Part shown: positions 44,876-54,436 of the stretch, in pieces
Numbering within the stretch: position 1 is the first letter of the stretch
Layout of the letters: each line of letters begins with the position of its first letter
Origin: Scytonema sp. UIC 10036
GTDB lineage: Bacteria; Cyanobacteriota; Cyanobacteriia; Cyanobacteriales; Nostocaceae
Direction: 5' to 3'
Assembly (NCBI RefSeq): GCF_009725235.1
Contig: NZ_WJFC01000040.1
Coordinates: 1-64,000, forward strand
Length of the DNA: 64,000 nucleotides
The notes under the pieces: model-generated
What the model was told of the DNA's origin: nothing
Database searches by the model: none
What the model saw: the letters and a program-made list of their open reading frames with translations, nothing else
Position numbers and translations under genes: made by a program

Positions 44876-45925
44876 ATGGCTCAACTAACAGCATCAACTT
44901 CAAACTCAAGTCTCGATCTTCCCAAACTAGGAATGCCTGTTACCATTATCACTGGATTTTTAGGAAGTGGGAAAACTACACTGCTCAATCAAATTCTCAA
45001 AAATAAACAAGATTTAAAAGTCGCCGTACTTGTGAATGAGTTTGGTGATATTAATATCGATAGCCAATTGTTAATTTCTCTAGAGCAAGATATGGTAGAA
45101 CTCAGCAATGGCTGTATATGCTGCACAATAAATGATAGTCTAGTTGATGCAGTTTATCGGGTTTTAGAACGAGAAGAACCCATTGATTATCTGGTAATTG
45201 AAACGACTGGTGTTGCCGATACCCTACCGATTATTTTAACGTTTCTTGGCACAGAACTAAAGTATTTAACAAACCTCGACTCTATTATCACAGTGGTAGA
45301 CTCAGAGGGATTTGACTCGAATCATTTCGATAGTGAAGCTGCTTTAAAACAAATTATTTATGGAGATATTATTCTTTTAAATAAAACAGACCTCGTAACT
45401 CCAGAAAAACTAGAAGAAGTAGAAAATTTTATCAATGATGTAAAATTTGGGGCGAAAATTCTGCACACCAAATATGGGGAGGTAGCATTACCATTAATTC
45501 TAGGTGTAGGGTTAACTCCAACAGATGAGTATACTGCCAATATTGCTGAAGATACTCACGAGCACGAACACCATCATGACCATGACCACGAGCATCATCA
45601 CGAACATGAGCATCACGAACATCACTCCCATCATTTAGAAAATGATGGATTTATTTCAATATCTTTCCAAGCTGATAGACCATTTGATGTTCATAAATTT
45701 GAAAGTTTTCTCACCGAAGAAATGCCACAAGAGGTCTTTCGAGCTAAGGGGATTTTGTGGTTTAGTGATAGTGACTTACGTCATAATATTTTTCAAATGA
45801 GCGGTCTTCGTTACAACTTACACGCTGATGGATGGCTTACTCCACCTAAAAATCAAGTAGTTTTTATTGGAAGAAAGTTAGATATCGGTCAAATTTACTT
45901 GCAGCTTAACAAATGTTTGGTATGA
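44876..45925 (+). CDS. COG0523 G3E-family GTPase, His-rich (zinc chaperone type)
   Basis: A 349-residue CobW-domain GTPase. Walker A is GFLGSGKTTLLNQIL, the metal-binding CxCC motif is NGCICCTIND, ETTGVADT is the switch/Walker B and LLNKTDLVTP is the base-specificity motif. The C-terminal CobW_C domain follows. Between them lies a run of about 26 residues rich in His, Glu and Asp (residues about 225-251), a likely zinc buffer. Such Zur-controlled GTPases pass zinc to client enzymes at low zinc. It follows thrS and precedes folE on the same strand, which fits FolE as a client. Confidence 0.9.
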   Translation: MAQLTASTSNSSLDLPKLGMPVTIITGFLGSGKTTLLNQILKNKQDLKVAVLVNEFGDINIDSQLLISLEQDMVELSNGCICCTINDSLVDAVYRVLEREEPIDYLVIETTGVADTLPIILTFLGTELKYLTNLDSIITVVDSEGFDSNHFDSEAALKQIIYGDIILLNKTDLVTPEKLEEVENFINDVKFGAKILHTKYGEVALPLILGVGLTPTDEYTANIAEDTHEHEHHHDHDHEHHHEHEHHEHHSHHLENDGFISISFQADRPFDVHKFESFLTEEMPQEVFRAKGILWFSDSDLRHNIFQMSGLRYNLHADGWLTPPKNQVVFIGRKLDIGQIYLQLNKCLV

Positions 45926-46043
45926 TTAAGTAGTGTTAAGCGATCGCTCAACTGAGTTAATAGTTATAATTCATTATTCTCCAATTGAATTATAGCTCTT
46001 GACTATTAACTAAATCATAATTTCCTCCAATTGAACCAAGAAA

Positions 46044-46691
46044 ATGACTCTATCGATTCGTCCCGATACAAATTCTGCTGCTCAGATGTTGCCATCTCTA
46101 TCTACTCAGCAGTTGCCAACTGTAACAGAAGCCGAAATGATGCAGGCTGTGCGTACTTTGCTTATTGGATTAGGAGAAAATCCAGATAGAGAAGGATTGA
46201 AAGATACTCCCAAACGAGTTGTCAAAGCTTTACAATTTTTGACAAAAGGATATTATGAATCTTTAGACGATCTGCTAAATGGAGCAGTCTTTACAGAAGA
46301 TGCCAATGAAATGGTGTTAGTCAGGGATATCGATATTTTTAGTTCCTGCGAGCATCATATTCTGCCAATTATTGGTCGCGCTCATGTTGCTTACATTCCA
46401 AATGGTAAGGTGATAGGATTATCAAAAATTGCCCGCATTTGTGAAATGTATGCCCGACGGTTGCAAGTGCAAGAACGTCTCACTCTACAAATTGCTGATG
46501 CGCTGCAAGGTTTACTCAAACCCCAAGGGGTTGCAGTGGTCATAGAAGCAACTCATATGTGTATGGTGATGCGAGGCGTGCAAAAACCAGGTTCTTGGAC
46601 TGTCACTAGTGCAATGCGCGGTGTGTTTGCAGAAGACGCACGAACTCGTGAGGAGTTTATGAACTTGATCCGGCACAACGCTAAGTTTTAG
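46044..46691 (+). CDS. folE: GTP cyclohydrolase I
   Basis: Converts GTP to 7,8-dihydroneopterin triphosphate, the first step to folate and tetrahydropterins. The 215-residue protein has the type I motifs [42 protein letters not shown] and [16 protein letters not shown]. The zinc ligands (Cys and His in SSCEHH, Cys in HMCM) are present, so it is a zinc enzyme and not the metal-flexible FolE2. Its place after the COG0523 GTPase is the arrangement expected if the GTPase supplies it with zinc. Confidence 0.94.
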   Translation: MTLSIRPDTNSAAQMLPSLSTQQLPTVTEAEMMQAVRTLLIGLGENPDREGLKDTPKRVVKALQFLTKGYYESLDDLLNGAVFTEDANEMVLVRDIDIFSSCEHHILPIIGRAHVAYIPNGKVIGLSKIARICEMYARRLQVQERLTLQIADALQGLLKPQGVAVVIEATHMCMVMRGVQKPGSWTVTSAMRGVFAEDARTREEFMNLIRHNAKF

Positions 46692-46770
46692 TAACTTTAT
46701 CAAACCTGGGCAATGGTAGCAAGAGTTGTCATTGCCTTGCACTACCTTCAAGATAAAAGGCAATTTCAAT

Positions 46771-47481
46771 ATGAATAAAGAGCAGAGCCGCTTTGATTTT
46801 GACTCAAATCCAACATTCCAAACGATAGATTATGCCGTAGCAGCACGTAGTTTTGTGCCCGGTTATGAGTCGATATTCAATATGGCAGTTGCGCTCTTGG
46901 ATGCAAGTGTGCCAGAGCAGGCTCATCTACTAATTGTGGCAGCTGGCGGCGGTATGGAACTCATAACTTTTGGTCAAGCGCGATCGCACTGGCTTTTTAC
47001 AGGCGTTGACCCTTGGGCAAAAATGCTGGCAACCGCCCAAGAAAAAGTAGCCAAACAAGGGTTAACAAACCGGGTCAAGCTCCACCAGGGGTTAACCCAT
47101 GAACTGCCTCTCACTCCCCTGTATGATGCAGCAACTTGCATTCTTGCTATGCACTTTCTCCCTGATGACGGAGCAAAACTGTCACTACTTCAAAGTATTT
47201 CGCAACGTCTCAAACCAGGAGCTAAATTTATTCTGGTTGATTTGTGTGAGGAGAAAGGCTCAGAAAGGTTTAACGATTTCCTAAAAGCTTACAAATATCA
47301 CGCACGTAACTTAGGAATGTCGCCAGAAATAGTAGAGGAAACAGCAAGCAAAGTCGTACATCTCGATTGTATCTCTGAGGAAAGAACGATTGAACTATTA
47401 CAAGAAGCAAATTTTAGCAAGATTAATCGATTTTTCACAGCCCTCTGGTTCAGAGGTTGGATAGCAACAAAAAATACTTAA
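46771..47481 (+). CDS. SAM-dependent methyltransferase (CmoA-like)
   Basis: A 236-residue class I methyltransferase fold. Motif I is LLIVAAGGGMELITFG, the ribose-binding Asp is in FTGVDPWAKML, a motif II-like segment is DAATCILAMHFLPDDGAKL and motif III is LKPGAKFILVDLCEEKGSE. The substrate is unknown. I use the ATG at 46771 (MNKEQSRFDFD) rather than the longer frame from 46726. It lies between folE and hisI on the same strand in the zinc block, so coregulation is likely but no box is seen directly before it. Confidence 0.8.
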   Translation: MNKEQSRFDFDSNPTFQTIDYAVAARSFVPGYESIFNMAVALLDASVPEQAHLLIVAAGGGMELITFGQARSHWLFTGVDPWAKMLATAQEKVAKQGLTNRVKLHQGLTHELPLTPLYDAATCILAMHFLPDDGAKLSLLQSISQRLKPGAKFILVDLCEEKGSERFNDFLKAYKYHARNLGMSPEIVEETASKVVHLDCISEERTIELLQEANFSKINRFFTALWFRGWIATKNT

Positions 47482-47516
47482 TGTTCCAGAAGTTTAATTA
47501 TCTGTAGTAAACGCTA

Positions 47517-47867
47517 ATGAATCAAAATTTATTGTGGGTTGAAAAACTTAAGTTTAACGAGCGAGATTTAATTCCTGCCATAGCGCAAGATTACCGCGAT
47601 GGTACTGTTTTGATGATGGCTTGGATGAACTCGGAATCAATTCAAAAAACATTATCCACAGGGGAAGCTCATTATTTGAGTCGTTCGCGTTCCCAATTAT
47701 GGCATAAAGGCGCAACATCTGGACATATTCAAAAAGTAAAAGAGCTTTTTTACGACTGTGACGGAGATACCATCTTGCTAAAAGTTGACCAAATTGGTGA
47801 GATTGCTTGTCACACTGGCGCGAGAAGTTGTTTTTTTAATGCTGTGCAAATTTATCCTCAATCTTAA
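47517..47867 (+). CDS. hisI: Phosphoribosyl-AMP cyclohydrolase, stand-alone
   Basis: Opens the ring of PR-AMP in histidine synthesis, a zinc- and magnesium-dependent step. The 116-residue protein has the HisI motifs DYRDGTVLMMAWMN, STGEAHYLSRSRSQLWHKGATSGH, the Mg site YDCDGDTILLKV and the zinc cysteines in ACHTGARSCFF. It has no fused HisE domain, although the usual cyanobacterial enzyme is the fused HisIE. That, and its location, suggest that it is a second copy used under zinc limitation. All three zinc cysteines are kept, so higher affinity rather than independence is more likely. Confidence 0.9.
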   Translation: MNQNLLWVEKLKFNERDLIPAIAQDYRDGTVLMMAWMNSESIQKTLSTGEAHYLSRSRSQLWHKGATSGHIQKVKELFYDCDGDTILLKVDQIGEIACHTGARSCFFNAVQIYPQS

Positions 47868-47881
47868 TTTTTGAATTGATT

Positions 47882-47932
47882 ATGACTCTGACAATTTACA
47901 ACACCCTCACACGTTGCAAAGAACCTTATTCT
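47882..47932 (+). pseudogene. Possible relic of the 5' end of a cysS gene
   Basis: An ATG 15 bp after hisI opens MTLTIYNTLTRCKEPYSQL, which resembles the conserved start of cysteinyl-tRNA synthetase (MTLTIYNTLTRRKEP). Afterwards similarity is lost and the frame ends in the znuB 3' end. CysRS is a strict zinc enzyme, so a duplicated cysS would fit this island. The match is short. Confidence 0.35.
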
Positions 47933-47986
47933 CAATTAGATAAAAATGATTATTATTACATTTTATGTCTGTACCAAACATTAGAG

Positions 47987-48838
47987 TTAGACATTGCGCG
48001 TTCGCCCCTGTCCTAAGACACCCAATCGAGGTAATGCCATTGCCGTTAGAAAAATCGCCAATTGGGTTGCTACAATACTAGGACCTGATGGCAAATTGAA
48101 CCCCGCAGAAAAGAGTATTCCAATCACCGCACTCAACGCCCCTAGCCCCGCCGATAGCACGACGTAGTTGGCAAATGTACGACTCAGCAACCGGGCGGCA
48201 CAGGCAGGAATCACCACAAACGCACTCACCAGTAATACCCCGATCGCCTTAATCGAAATTCCCACCACCAGCGACAGCAGCACAATAAACGCTGCGCGAT
48301 GAGCCGAAACCGACACACCACGAGCGATCGCCAGTGGTTCATGCAGCGTCAACAACATTTGCGATCGCAACGTGAGCATAATAAAGAGGGTACAAACCAG
48401 CAACAACCCCGTACTAAAGACTAAATCCGGTTCTTGCACTGCCAGAATATCGCCAAACAAAAGATTATTCAGTCCCCCTTTGTACTGTCCCACAAAACTG
48501 AGCATAATAATGGCGATCGCCAATGACGAGGAATAAATGATGTTGAGTAAAGCATCCGTCCACAAGCGAGTCCGTTCCAGCAGGTACGTCACGACCAAAG
48601 CAAATACAACCGCAAAAGGGAGCAATACCACCGAGGGATTTAACCCCAGGAGCAAGCCGATGCTAATGCCTAACAATGCAGAGTGACCCAACGCATCGCT
48701 GAAGAAAGACAACTGGCGCAAGATTGTAAAACTGCCCAGCATTCCCCCCATCAATCCGGTGAGAATGCCGCCGAGCATGGCGCGTTGCATGAAGGGATAT
48801 TGGAATAATTCGAGGATGCGGGTGAGTTCAGTCGGCAT
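47987..48838 (-). CDS. znuB: Zinc ABC transporter permease
   Basis: Inner-membrane permease of the ZnuABC zinc importer. The 283-residue protein has about eight helices and the ABC-3 family motifs: MLGGILTGLMGGMLGSFTILRQ, SDALGHSALLGISIGLLL, LLNIIYSSSLAIAIIML and the conserved IGVLLVSAFVVIPACAARLL. It is the last gene of a minus-strand hemB-znuA-znuC-znuB run. Codon use and base composition are richer in G+C than in genes at 42-47 kb or 53 kb, which suggests a different origin of this four-gene block. Confidence 0.93.
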   Translation of the reverse strand: MPTELTRILELFQYPFMQRAMLGGILTGLMGGMLGSFTILRQLSFFSDALGHSALLGISIGLLLGLNPSVVLLPFAVVFALVVTYLLERTRLWTDALLNIIYSSSLAIAIIMLSFVGQYKGGLNNLLFGDILAVQEPDLVFSTGLLLVCTLFIMLTLRSQMLLTLHEPLAIARGVSVSAHRAAFIVLLSLVVGISIKAIGVLLVSAFVVIPACAARLLSRTFANYVVLSAGLGALSAVIGILFSAGFNLPSGPSIVATQLAIFLTAMALPRLGVLGQGRTRNV

Positions 48839-48858
48839 AAGGGAGTGGGGAGTAAGGG

Positions 48859-49623
48859 CTAACAGTGATGGTGATAGCGAACGAATTCAGAGCCATAGGC
48901 AGCAGAAAGATTGTCGGGAGAAAGGGCAACTTCTGGGGTTCCCTGACAAAGTAAAGTGCGATTGAGACACAGAACGCGATCGCAATGCCGCCGCACCATA
49001 TTTAGATCGTGAGAGATTTGCAAAATTGTCCAGCCTTGCTCAAGCTTAAGTTGATAGAGCAATTGATAAAACTCAGTTTCACCGCGCATATCCAATCCTG
49101 CCGGAGCTTCATCTAGAATCAACAATCGACGTGGGTAAACCAGGCAATATGCCAGCAACACCCGCTTCGTTTCACCTCCAGAAAGCCCACCGATCGGTTG
49201 CTGTCTAAGATGGAGTGCATCTACCTTGGCTAAAGCATCTCGAACGGCATGACGACGTTTTCTACTGTTTGCCCAAGGCAGTTGAAATCCTAGCCTGTCC
49301 CAGCCCAAACCGACCAGTTCTTCCACCGTCATCGGGATACGGCGATCAAATAGGAAGTTTTGTGGCAGGTAGGCAATCTGTTGACGGATCTGTGGCGCGA
49401 GTGAACCTTTGCGGCTCAACGGTTGCCCCAGAATGAAAACGTTCCCAGTAAGACGCGGCAGAATACCCAGAATGGCTTGCACCAGCGTACTTTTGCCTGC
49501 CCCATTCGGGCCAACGATCGCCGTATCGGTGCCTGCCTCCAGGGAAAAGGAAACATCCTGCACCGCCGCGTAGGTTTCACGGGTAATCGTGAGTTGCTCA
49601 ACTGCAAGTACAACTTCTTTCAA
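48859..49623 (-). CDS. znuC: Zinc ABC transporter ATPase
   Basis: The ATP-hydrolysing subunit of ZnuABC. The 254-residue protein has Walker A VGPNGAGKSTLVQAIL, Q loop IAYLPQNFLFDRRIPMTV, signature GLSGGETKRVLLAYCL, Walker B LLILDEAPAGLD and the switch histidine in ILQISHDLNMVRRHCD. It belongs to the manganese/zinc/iron branch. It lies 20 bp upstream of znuB and 14 bp downstream of znuA, in the order znuA-znuC-znuB on the minus strand, clearly one operon. Confidence 0.94.
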   Translation of the reverse strand: MKEVVLAVEQLTITRETYAAVQDVSFSLEAGTDTAIVGPNGAGKSTLVQAILGILPRLTGNVFILGQPLSRKGSLAPQIRQQIAYLPQNFLFDRRIPMTVEELVGLGWDRLGFQLPWANSRKRRHAVRDALAKVDALHLRQQPIGGLSGGETKRVLLAYCLVYPRRLLILDEAPAGLDMRGETEFYQLLYQLKLEQGWTILQISHDLNMVRRHCDRVLCLNRTLLCQGTPEVALSPDNLSAAYGSEFVRYHHHC

Positions 49624-49637
49624 GTCAAAAAGCCCTC

Positions 49638-50744
49638 CTAAAACCTGAACCCAACTCGCTGTGGCACTACTGCAACAGGCTGAGGCATCCAGATGGGCAA
49701 CACAGATTGGGTTGAACCACCTAAAGCAGTGACTAAACTCTGCACGTTCTGACGCATGGTTGTGATGTAATAGTTCGGTTCCAGGGCTTCGGAACCACCA
49801 GTTTCAATCGGATTAAAGGTGCCGATCTTGACATTTAGATCCTTTGCCAGCCCTGCAAACGCATTTTCTCCAGCTTGAGGTTCCGTCAGAATCGCTTTGA
49901 GATTAGATTCCTTCACTTCATCTGTCACCCGTTTGACATCATTCGGCGATGGATTTTCTTCCGGCACATCTACCAAGAAATTGGCTTTCAAGTTATAGCT
50001 CTGGGCAAAGTAGGGGGCAAAGTCATGGAAGGCAACAAAGGTTTTACCCGCATAGGGTTGCAGTTTTTTTGTGATTTCAGCATCTAAATCTCGCAGTTGT
50101 TTGATATAAGCGGCTGCGTTTGCCGTGTAGGTTTCCTTTCCACCAGGGTCAGCCGCAATCAGTCCATCTCGAATGTTTTCAACTTGTTCAATGGCACGTT
50201 TGGGATCGAGCCAGATATGAGGATTGTATTTTCCATGATCGTGTCCATGTCCGGCTTCTGCTTTTTCATTTGCGCCATGCTCGTGGTCATGACCCTCGAT
50301 CGACTCACTGGCGATCGTTTTCACGCCCTGACTCGAATCAATCACTTTCAGATTAGCATTGCCCGCATTCTTGACCAGATCCTCCAGAAATTCCTCCATC
50401 TCCAGCCCGTTCTGCACCAGCACATCGGCTTTAGCCAGCTTTTGGGCATCCTCTGGTCTTGCCTGAAAATCATGGGGACCGACATTGGTTGGCAGTAGCT
50501 GTGTCACTTCGGCGCGATCGCCCGCCACCGCTTTTGTAAACTGAGTGATGGGTAAAAACGTTGTCACCACTTGCAACTCATCCGTTGTTGCTGCGGTCGT
50601 CGATTGAGCCTGCGAATTTGAGCTGGTCGAAGGTGCATTTGCCGCACAACTGCCTAAACTAAGGGCGATCGCGGATACAACCACTACGGAAAACCGACGA
50701 ATGAGATTGTTGGATGGCGGTAATTTTGTTTTTGAATGAATCAT
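49638..50744 (-). CDS. znuA: Zinc ABC transporter substrate-binding protein
   Basis: Periplasmic zinc-binding protein of the cluster A-I family. The N-terminus has a signal or lipoprotein segment (VVVSAIALSLGSCAANAPS, with LGSC as lipobox). TFLPITQFTKAVAGDRAEVTQL follows, then NVGPHDFQARPEDAQKLAKA with a zinc His, and a His/Asp-rich loop of about 25 residues (EGHDHEHGANEKAEAGHGHD). The second and third ligands are in NPHIWLDP and AFHDFAPYFA. The loop probably collects zinc. I start at the ATG at 50744 (MIHSKTK). hemB ends 74 bp upstream, so both probably share the promoter at 51.9 kb. Confidence 0.93.
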   Translation of the reverse strand: MIHSKTKLPPSNNLIRRFSVVVVSAIALSLGSCAANAPSTSSNSQAQSTTAATTDELQVVTTFLPITQFTKAVAGDRAEVTQLLPTNVGPHDFQARPEDAQKLAKADVLVQNGLEMEEFLEDLVKNAGNANLKVIDSSQGVKTIASESIEGHDHEHGANEKAEAGHGHDHGKYNPHIWLDPKRAIEQVENIRDGLIAADPGGKETYTANAAAYIKQLRDLDAEITKKLQPYAGKTFVAFHDFAPYFAQSYNLKANFLVDVPEENPSPNDVKRVTDEVKESNLKAILTEPQAGENAFAGLAKDLNVKIGTFNPIETGGSEALEPNYYITTMRQNVQSLVTALGGSTQSVLPIWMPQPVAVVPQRVGFRF

Positions 50745-50817
50745 GTGAAAGGTTCTCACAACGAATTGGGAAAGTGAAGGGGTGATGGGGTGATGAGGTA
50801 GATGGACTACTCCCTCC

Positions 50818-51912
<1,095 letters not shown>

Positions 51913-52198
51913 CTATTCTACAGCACCCACTGTAAAAACTGACTCTTCATCATTGGTGGGGTATTTGCAGTTAATTGCGAATTGCTCAAGGGTTTTTCCA
52001 AAAAATGTATCTAAGAATACGGTTTTTTTGACAACGATCGATCTTATACGCATCTTTCTGTGGGAGATGGGCTACGCCCCGCCATAGGCGATCGCAGAAC
52101 TTTTAGGTCTACTGAATTTACTAGTTGCAGCATACAACGTTAGCGCCCTATCTTTTTTCGATCCAGATTGCACCATCAAACTTTATTTTACGCTACTA

Positions 52199-52213
52199 TG
52201 AGAAAAATTATTA
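52199..52213. promoter_or_regulatory. Zur-box-like palindrome before the thrS fragment
   Basis: TGAGAAAAATTATTA, 12 bp before the ATG of the thrS fragment, the same distance as in the intact thrS. It matches the palindrome at 11 of 14 positions, but the region is AT-rich. Confidence 0.4.
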
Positions 52214-52225
52214 TTATATTTTGAT

Positions 52226-52331
52226 ATGGTCAGTTCCTTAACCAAGTCCCAGGATAACCTAACCCAGTACAACACTGAGAAACTGGTGTGGATTCGTCAT
52301 ACCTGCGCCCATATTATGGCAATGGCAATTA
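52226..52331 (+). pseudogene. thrS: 5' fragment of a second thrS
   Basis: The first 35 codons (MVSSLTKSQDNLTQYNTEKL through IRHTCAHIMAMAI) are about 80 percent identical in DNA to 42846-42951. The match stops abruptly at 52331, where another relic begins. Same orientation as the intact gene, so the two form direct repeats about 9.4 kb apart around the zinc island. Confidence 0.88.
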
Positions 52332-52630
52332 CGTTGGACGCGATGGACGTGAATTTTTATCTGTAGGTGGCACTTCAATAGCAAACCCCAATTACAATCG
52401 CCTGACTTTTCTATTTTCCCATCTATTCGAGGAGGCGACCAATAACCATTTCCACGCTATTGGAGCCTAAAGCGTTACAGGTGGGACGCCAGAAAACCCA
52501 ATTATTTCATCAACAAGCACTAACAACCGAGCTTATGGTGCTCTAGCACAGTTGACTGTTACACCAAGCGATCGCTTTTTGCTAGTGAGAAATTTTTGTT
52601 CAACAAAGCCTTCTGATTACCGAATTTAGT
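52332..52630 (+). pseudogene. Relic of an exported protein, possibly of the Zur-repressed PEP-CTERM type
   Basis: One frame reads GNYVGRDGREFLSVGGTSIA, NHFHAIGA, a TAA stop, then SVTGGTPENPIISSTSTNNR and GALAQLTVTPS. The His-containing NNHFHAIG and the TNNR segment recall a cyanobacterial family of Zur-repressed PEP-CTERM proteins, but I recall that family only loosely. The gene lacks a start, has an internal stop and loses its C-terminus. It is fused to the thrS fragment. Confidence 0.4.
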
Positions 52631-52784
52631 ATGCTATACTGTTAATCCTTCTCATTTTTATAAGAAAAACCGCTGAAAACCCTTGAGGTTGAGACTCATT
52701 AATGAATAGAAATCTACGATTATTTCTTTACGGCATCCAGTCCCAGATGAATTATAAATTCTCAATTCCGAATTATGTTTGAAT

Positions 52785-53579
52785 ATGACTACACCTAGAA
52801 TTACTGTTGTTGCAGGTCCAGCAGGTGTCGGAAAAACAACTTGGATCTATCAACACATAGCTACTCCAGATGCAAATGACCGCGTTAGTGAAGAGGTACT
52901 ATATCTTTGTCTTGGAAGTGGAAATATTCCTATTGACCAAACTTACCTAAAAGCAGAATTGCCTCACATTAAAGTCTTTGGGGACGATCGACAAGTTGAT
53001 TTTTTCAACCAGTTACCCAAAGCAGATGCGGTTTATATAGAACTGGGGTCTTATTTGCAATTAGGAGTAGTAGCTCAAGTTTTAGATAATTTACCTTATT
53101 GGAAAGTTGCGCTCCTTCCACCACAATTGACTCCTAAATATTCTGATTGGTATTCCTGGGCAGAAGCAATTTTACCAGGTGCAGCTATTGACACCAATAC
53201 GGACACGACTCATCTATGGCGTGTATTAACTACTGGTGAAGTCATTGACGAAGATAGTTTACATGAGTTTTGGTATGAAATAACTCACGGCGCTTATGGT
53301 AAAGTTGCTCGTGCGAAGGGAATTTTTGAAGTGGCTGATGGACGAAGTCTTTACGCTGATTTTGTCTCAGGTGTACCATCAACGGAGTTTCTGGAGTTCA
53401 ACCTACCGCGCTATTTAGAAGGTAGACCAAAGCGTTTCAGTGGGATAGAAGTGTTGGGGCAAAACTTGGATGAAGCAGCAATGCATCAAACTTTAGAAGA
53501 TTGTTGTTTGTCAGAAGTTGCCATTCGCCAATACCAACAACAAGTCAAACAAATTTTACTTGAGGAGATCCAAGCGTGA
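52785..53579 (+). CDS. CobW/G3E-like P-loop NTPase, divergent
   Basis: A 264-residue protein with Walker A VAGPAGVGKTTWIYQHIA at the N-terminus. A COG0523-like domain layout follows: a short GTPase-like half (DAVYIELGSYLQLGVV) and a C-terminal half resembling CobW_C (HEFWYEITHGAYGKVARAKG, then GRSLYADFVSG). The CxCC motif is replaced (LCLGSGN), so metal binding there is doubtful. I start at the ATG at 52785. Its stop overlaps the phosphoesterase start by four bases. The trio 52785-55186 looks like one operon; the function is unknown, and a zinc link is inferred from position. Confidence 0.6.
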   Translation: MTTPRITVVAGPAGVGKTTWIYQHIATPDANDRVSEEVLYLCLGSGNIPIDQTYLKAELPHIKVFGDDRQVDFFNQLPKADAVYIELGSYLQLGVVAQVLDNLPYWKVALLPPQLTPKYSDWYSWAEAILPGAAIDTNTDTTHLWRVLTTGEVIDEDSLHEFWYEITHGAYGKVARAKGIFEVADGRSLYADFVSGVPSTEFLEFNLPRYLEGRPKRFSGIEVLGQNLDEAAMHQTLEDCCLSEVAIRQYQQQVKQILLEEIQA

Positions 53580-54388
53580 AAATAGCAGTCATGTCATGTA
53601 TTCATGGTAATTATGAAGCCTTAGATGCTGTTTTACTCGATATCGACAAACAGAAAGCTGAGAAAATTTACTGTCTTGGTGATTTGGTGGGATATGGTCC
53701 CTACCCAAATGCAGTCGTGGCACAAATTCGCTCTTTAGATATTCCAACTTGTGCTGGTTGTTGGGATGAAGATATTGTTGAGGGATTGAATGCTTGCGAT
53801 TGCAGTTATCCTTCATTGCTGGCTGAAAAACGTGGAAAATTGGCTCATGAATGGACGAATAAGGAAATTTATCCAGAAAATCGCGAATACTTAGCAAAGC
53901 TGACTCACAGTTTGCGTGAAGGGAACCTCGCATTTGTTCACGGTAGTCCACACAGCAACCATGAATATTTGTTACCAGAACTTGACGCTTTCATGGCGCT
54001 AGAACGAGTCCTTTCTACAGGAGCAGATGTGCTGTTTTGTGGTCATACACATATACCTTATGTTCGTACATTGAATGCAGGGAGTTTACAAGTATGCCTC
54101 AAAAGTAAAAGTGTGGAAGAAAAAGTTCAGAGTTTTCATGCACCCTTAAAACGAATTATCAATGTTGGTTCGGTAGGAGAACCCAGACATGGGCGACCAA
54201 ATGCCACTTATGTTATTTATGACACGGATACTGAAGAAGTGATATTGCGGGAAGTTTCTTACGATTATCAGAAAACTTGTGCAGCAATTATTGAAAAGGG
54301 TTTACCGACAATCTTTGCTTGGCGTTTGGCGAACTCTTTGGAGTTTGCGGAACGGGCGGATGACCCAACTCATGTTTGTACAAGGTAA
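53576..54388 (+). CDS. Calcineurin-like metallophosphoesterase (YfcE/MJ0936-like)
   Basis: A 270-residue metallophosphoesterase. The metal-binding motifs are present: an N-terminal MSCIHGN (Ser in place of the usual Asp of DxH), GDLVGYGP, LAFVHGSPHSNHEY, and FCGHTHIPY with a downstream NVGSVGEPRHGRP. The GNWD/E position reads CAGCWDED (Cys instead of Asn-His), an unusual change. The substrate is unknown. It overlaps the CobW-like gene by four bases and is followed by a degenerate paralogue. Confidence 0.8.
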   Translation: MKIAVMSCIHGNYEALDAVLLDIDKQKAEKIYCLGDLVGYGPYPNAVVAQIRSLDIPTCAGCWDEDIVEGLNACDCSYPSLLAEKRGKLAHEWTNKEIYPENREYLAKLTHSLREGNLAFVHGSPHSNHEYLLPELDAFMALERVLSTGADVLFCGHTHIPYVRTLNAGSLQVCLKSKSVEEKVQSFHAPLKRIINVGSVGEPRHGRPNATYVIYDTDTEEVILREVSYDYQKTCAAIIEKGLPTIFAWRLANSLEFAERADDPTHVCTR

Positions 54389-54389
54389 T

Positions 54390-54434
54390 GGTTAGTGGTT
54401 AGTGGTTAGTGGTTAGTGGTTAGTGGTTGGTGGA
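54390..54434. repeat. GTTAGTG heptanucleotide tandem repeats
   Basis: About five GTTAGTG units between the two phosphoesterase genes; the last unit is two bases from the start codon of the second, where a ribosome site would be expected. Confidence 0.9.
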
Positions 54435-54436
54435 TA

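Noticed and set aside
45950..46043. Zur box before folE
   Set aside because: ATAATTCATTAT has a two-base centre instead of one and weak outer bases. It is part of a longer hairpin (GTTAATAGT / ACTATTAAC); I could not call it a Zur site.
47946..47960. Zur box at the hisI-znuB junction
   Set aside because: TGATTATTATTACAT matches at only 10 of 14, and both flanking genes end here, so it has no promoter to control unless the cysS-like relic once used it.
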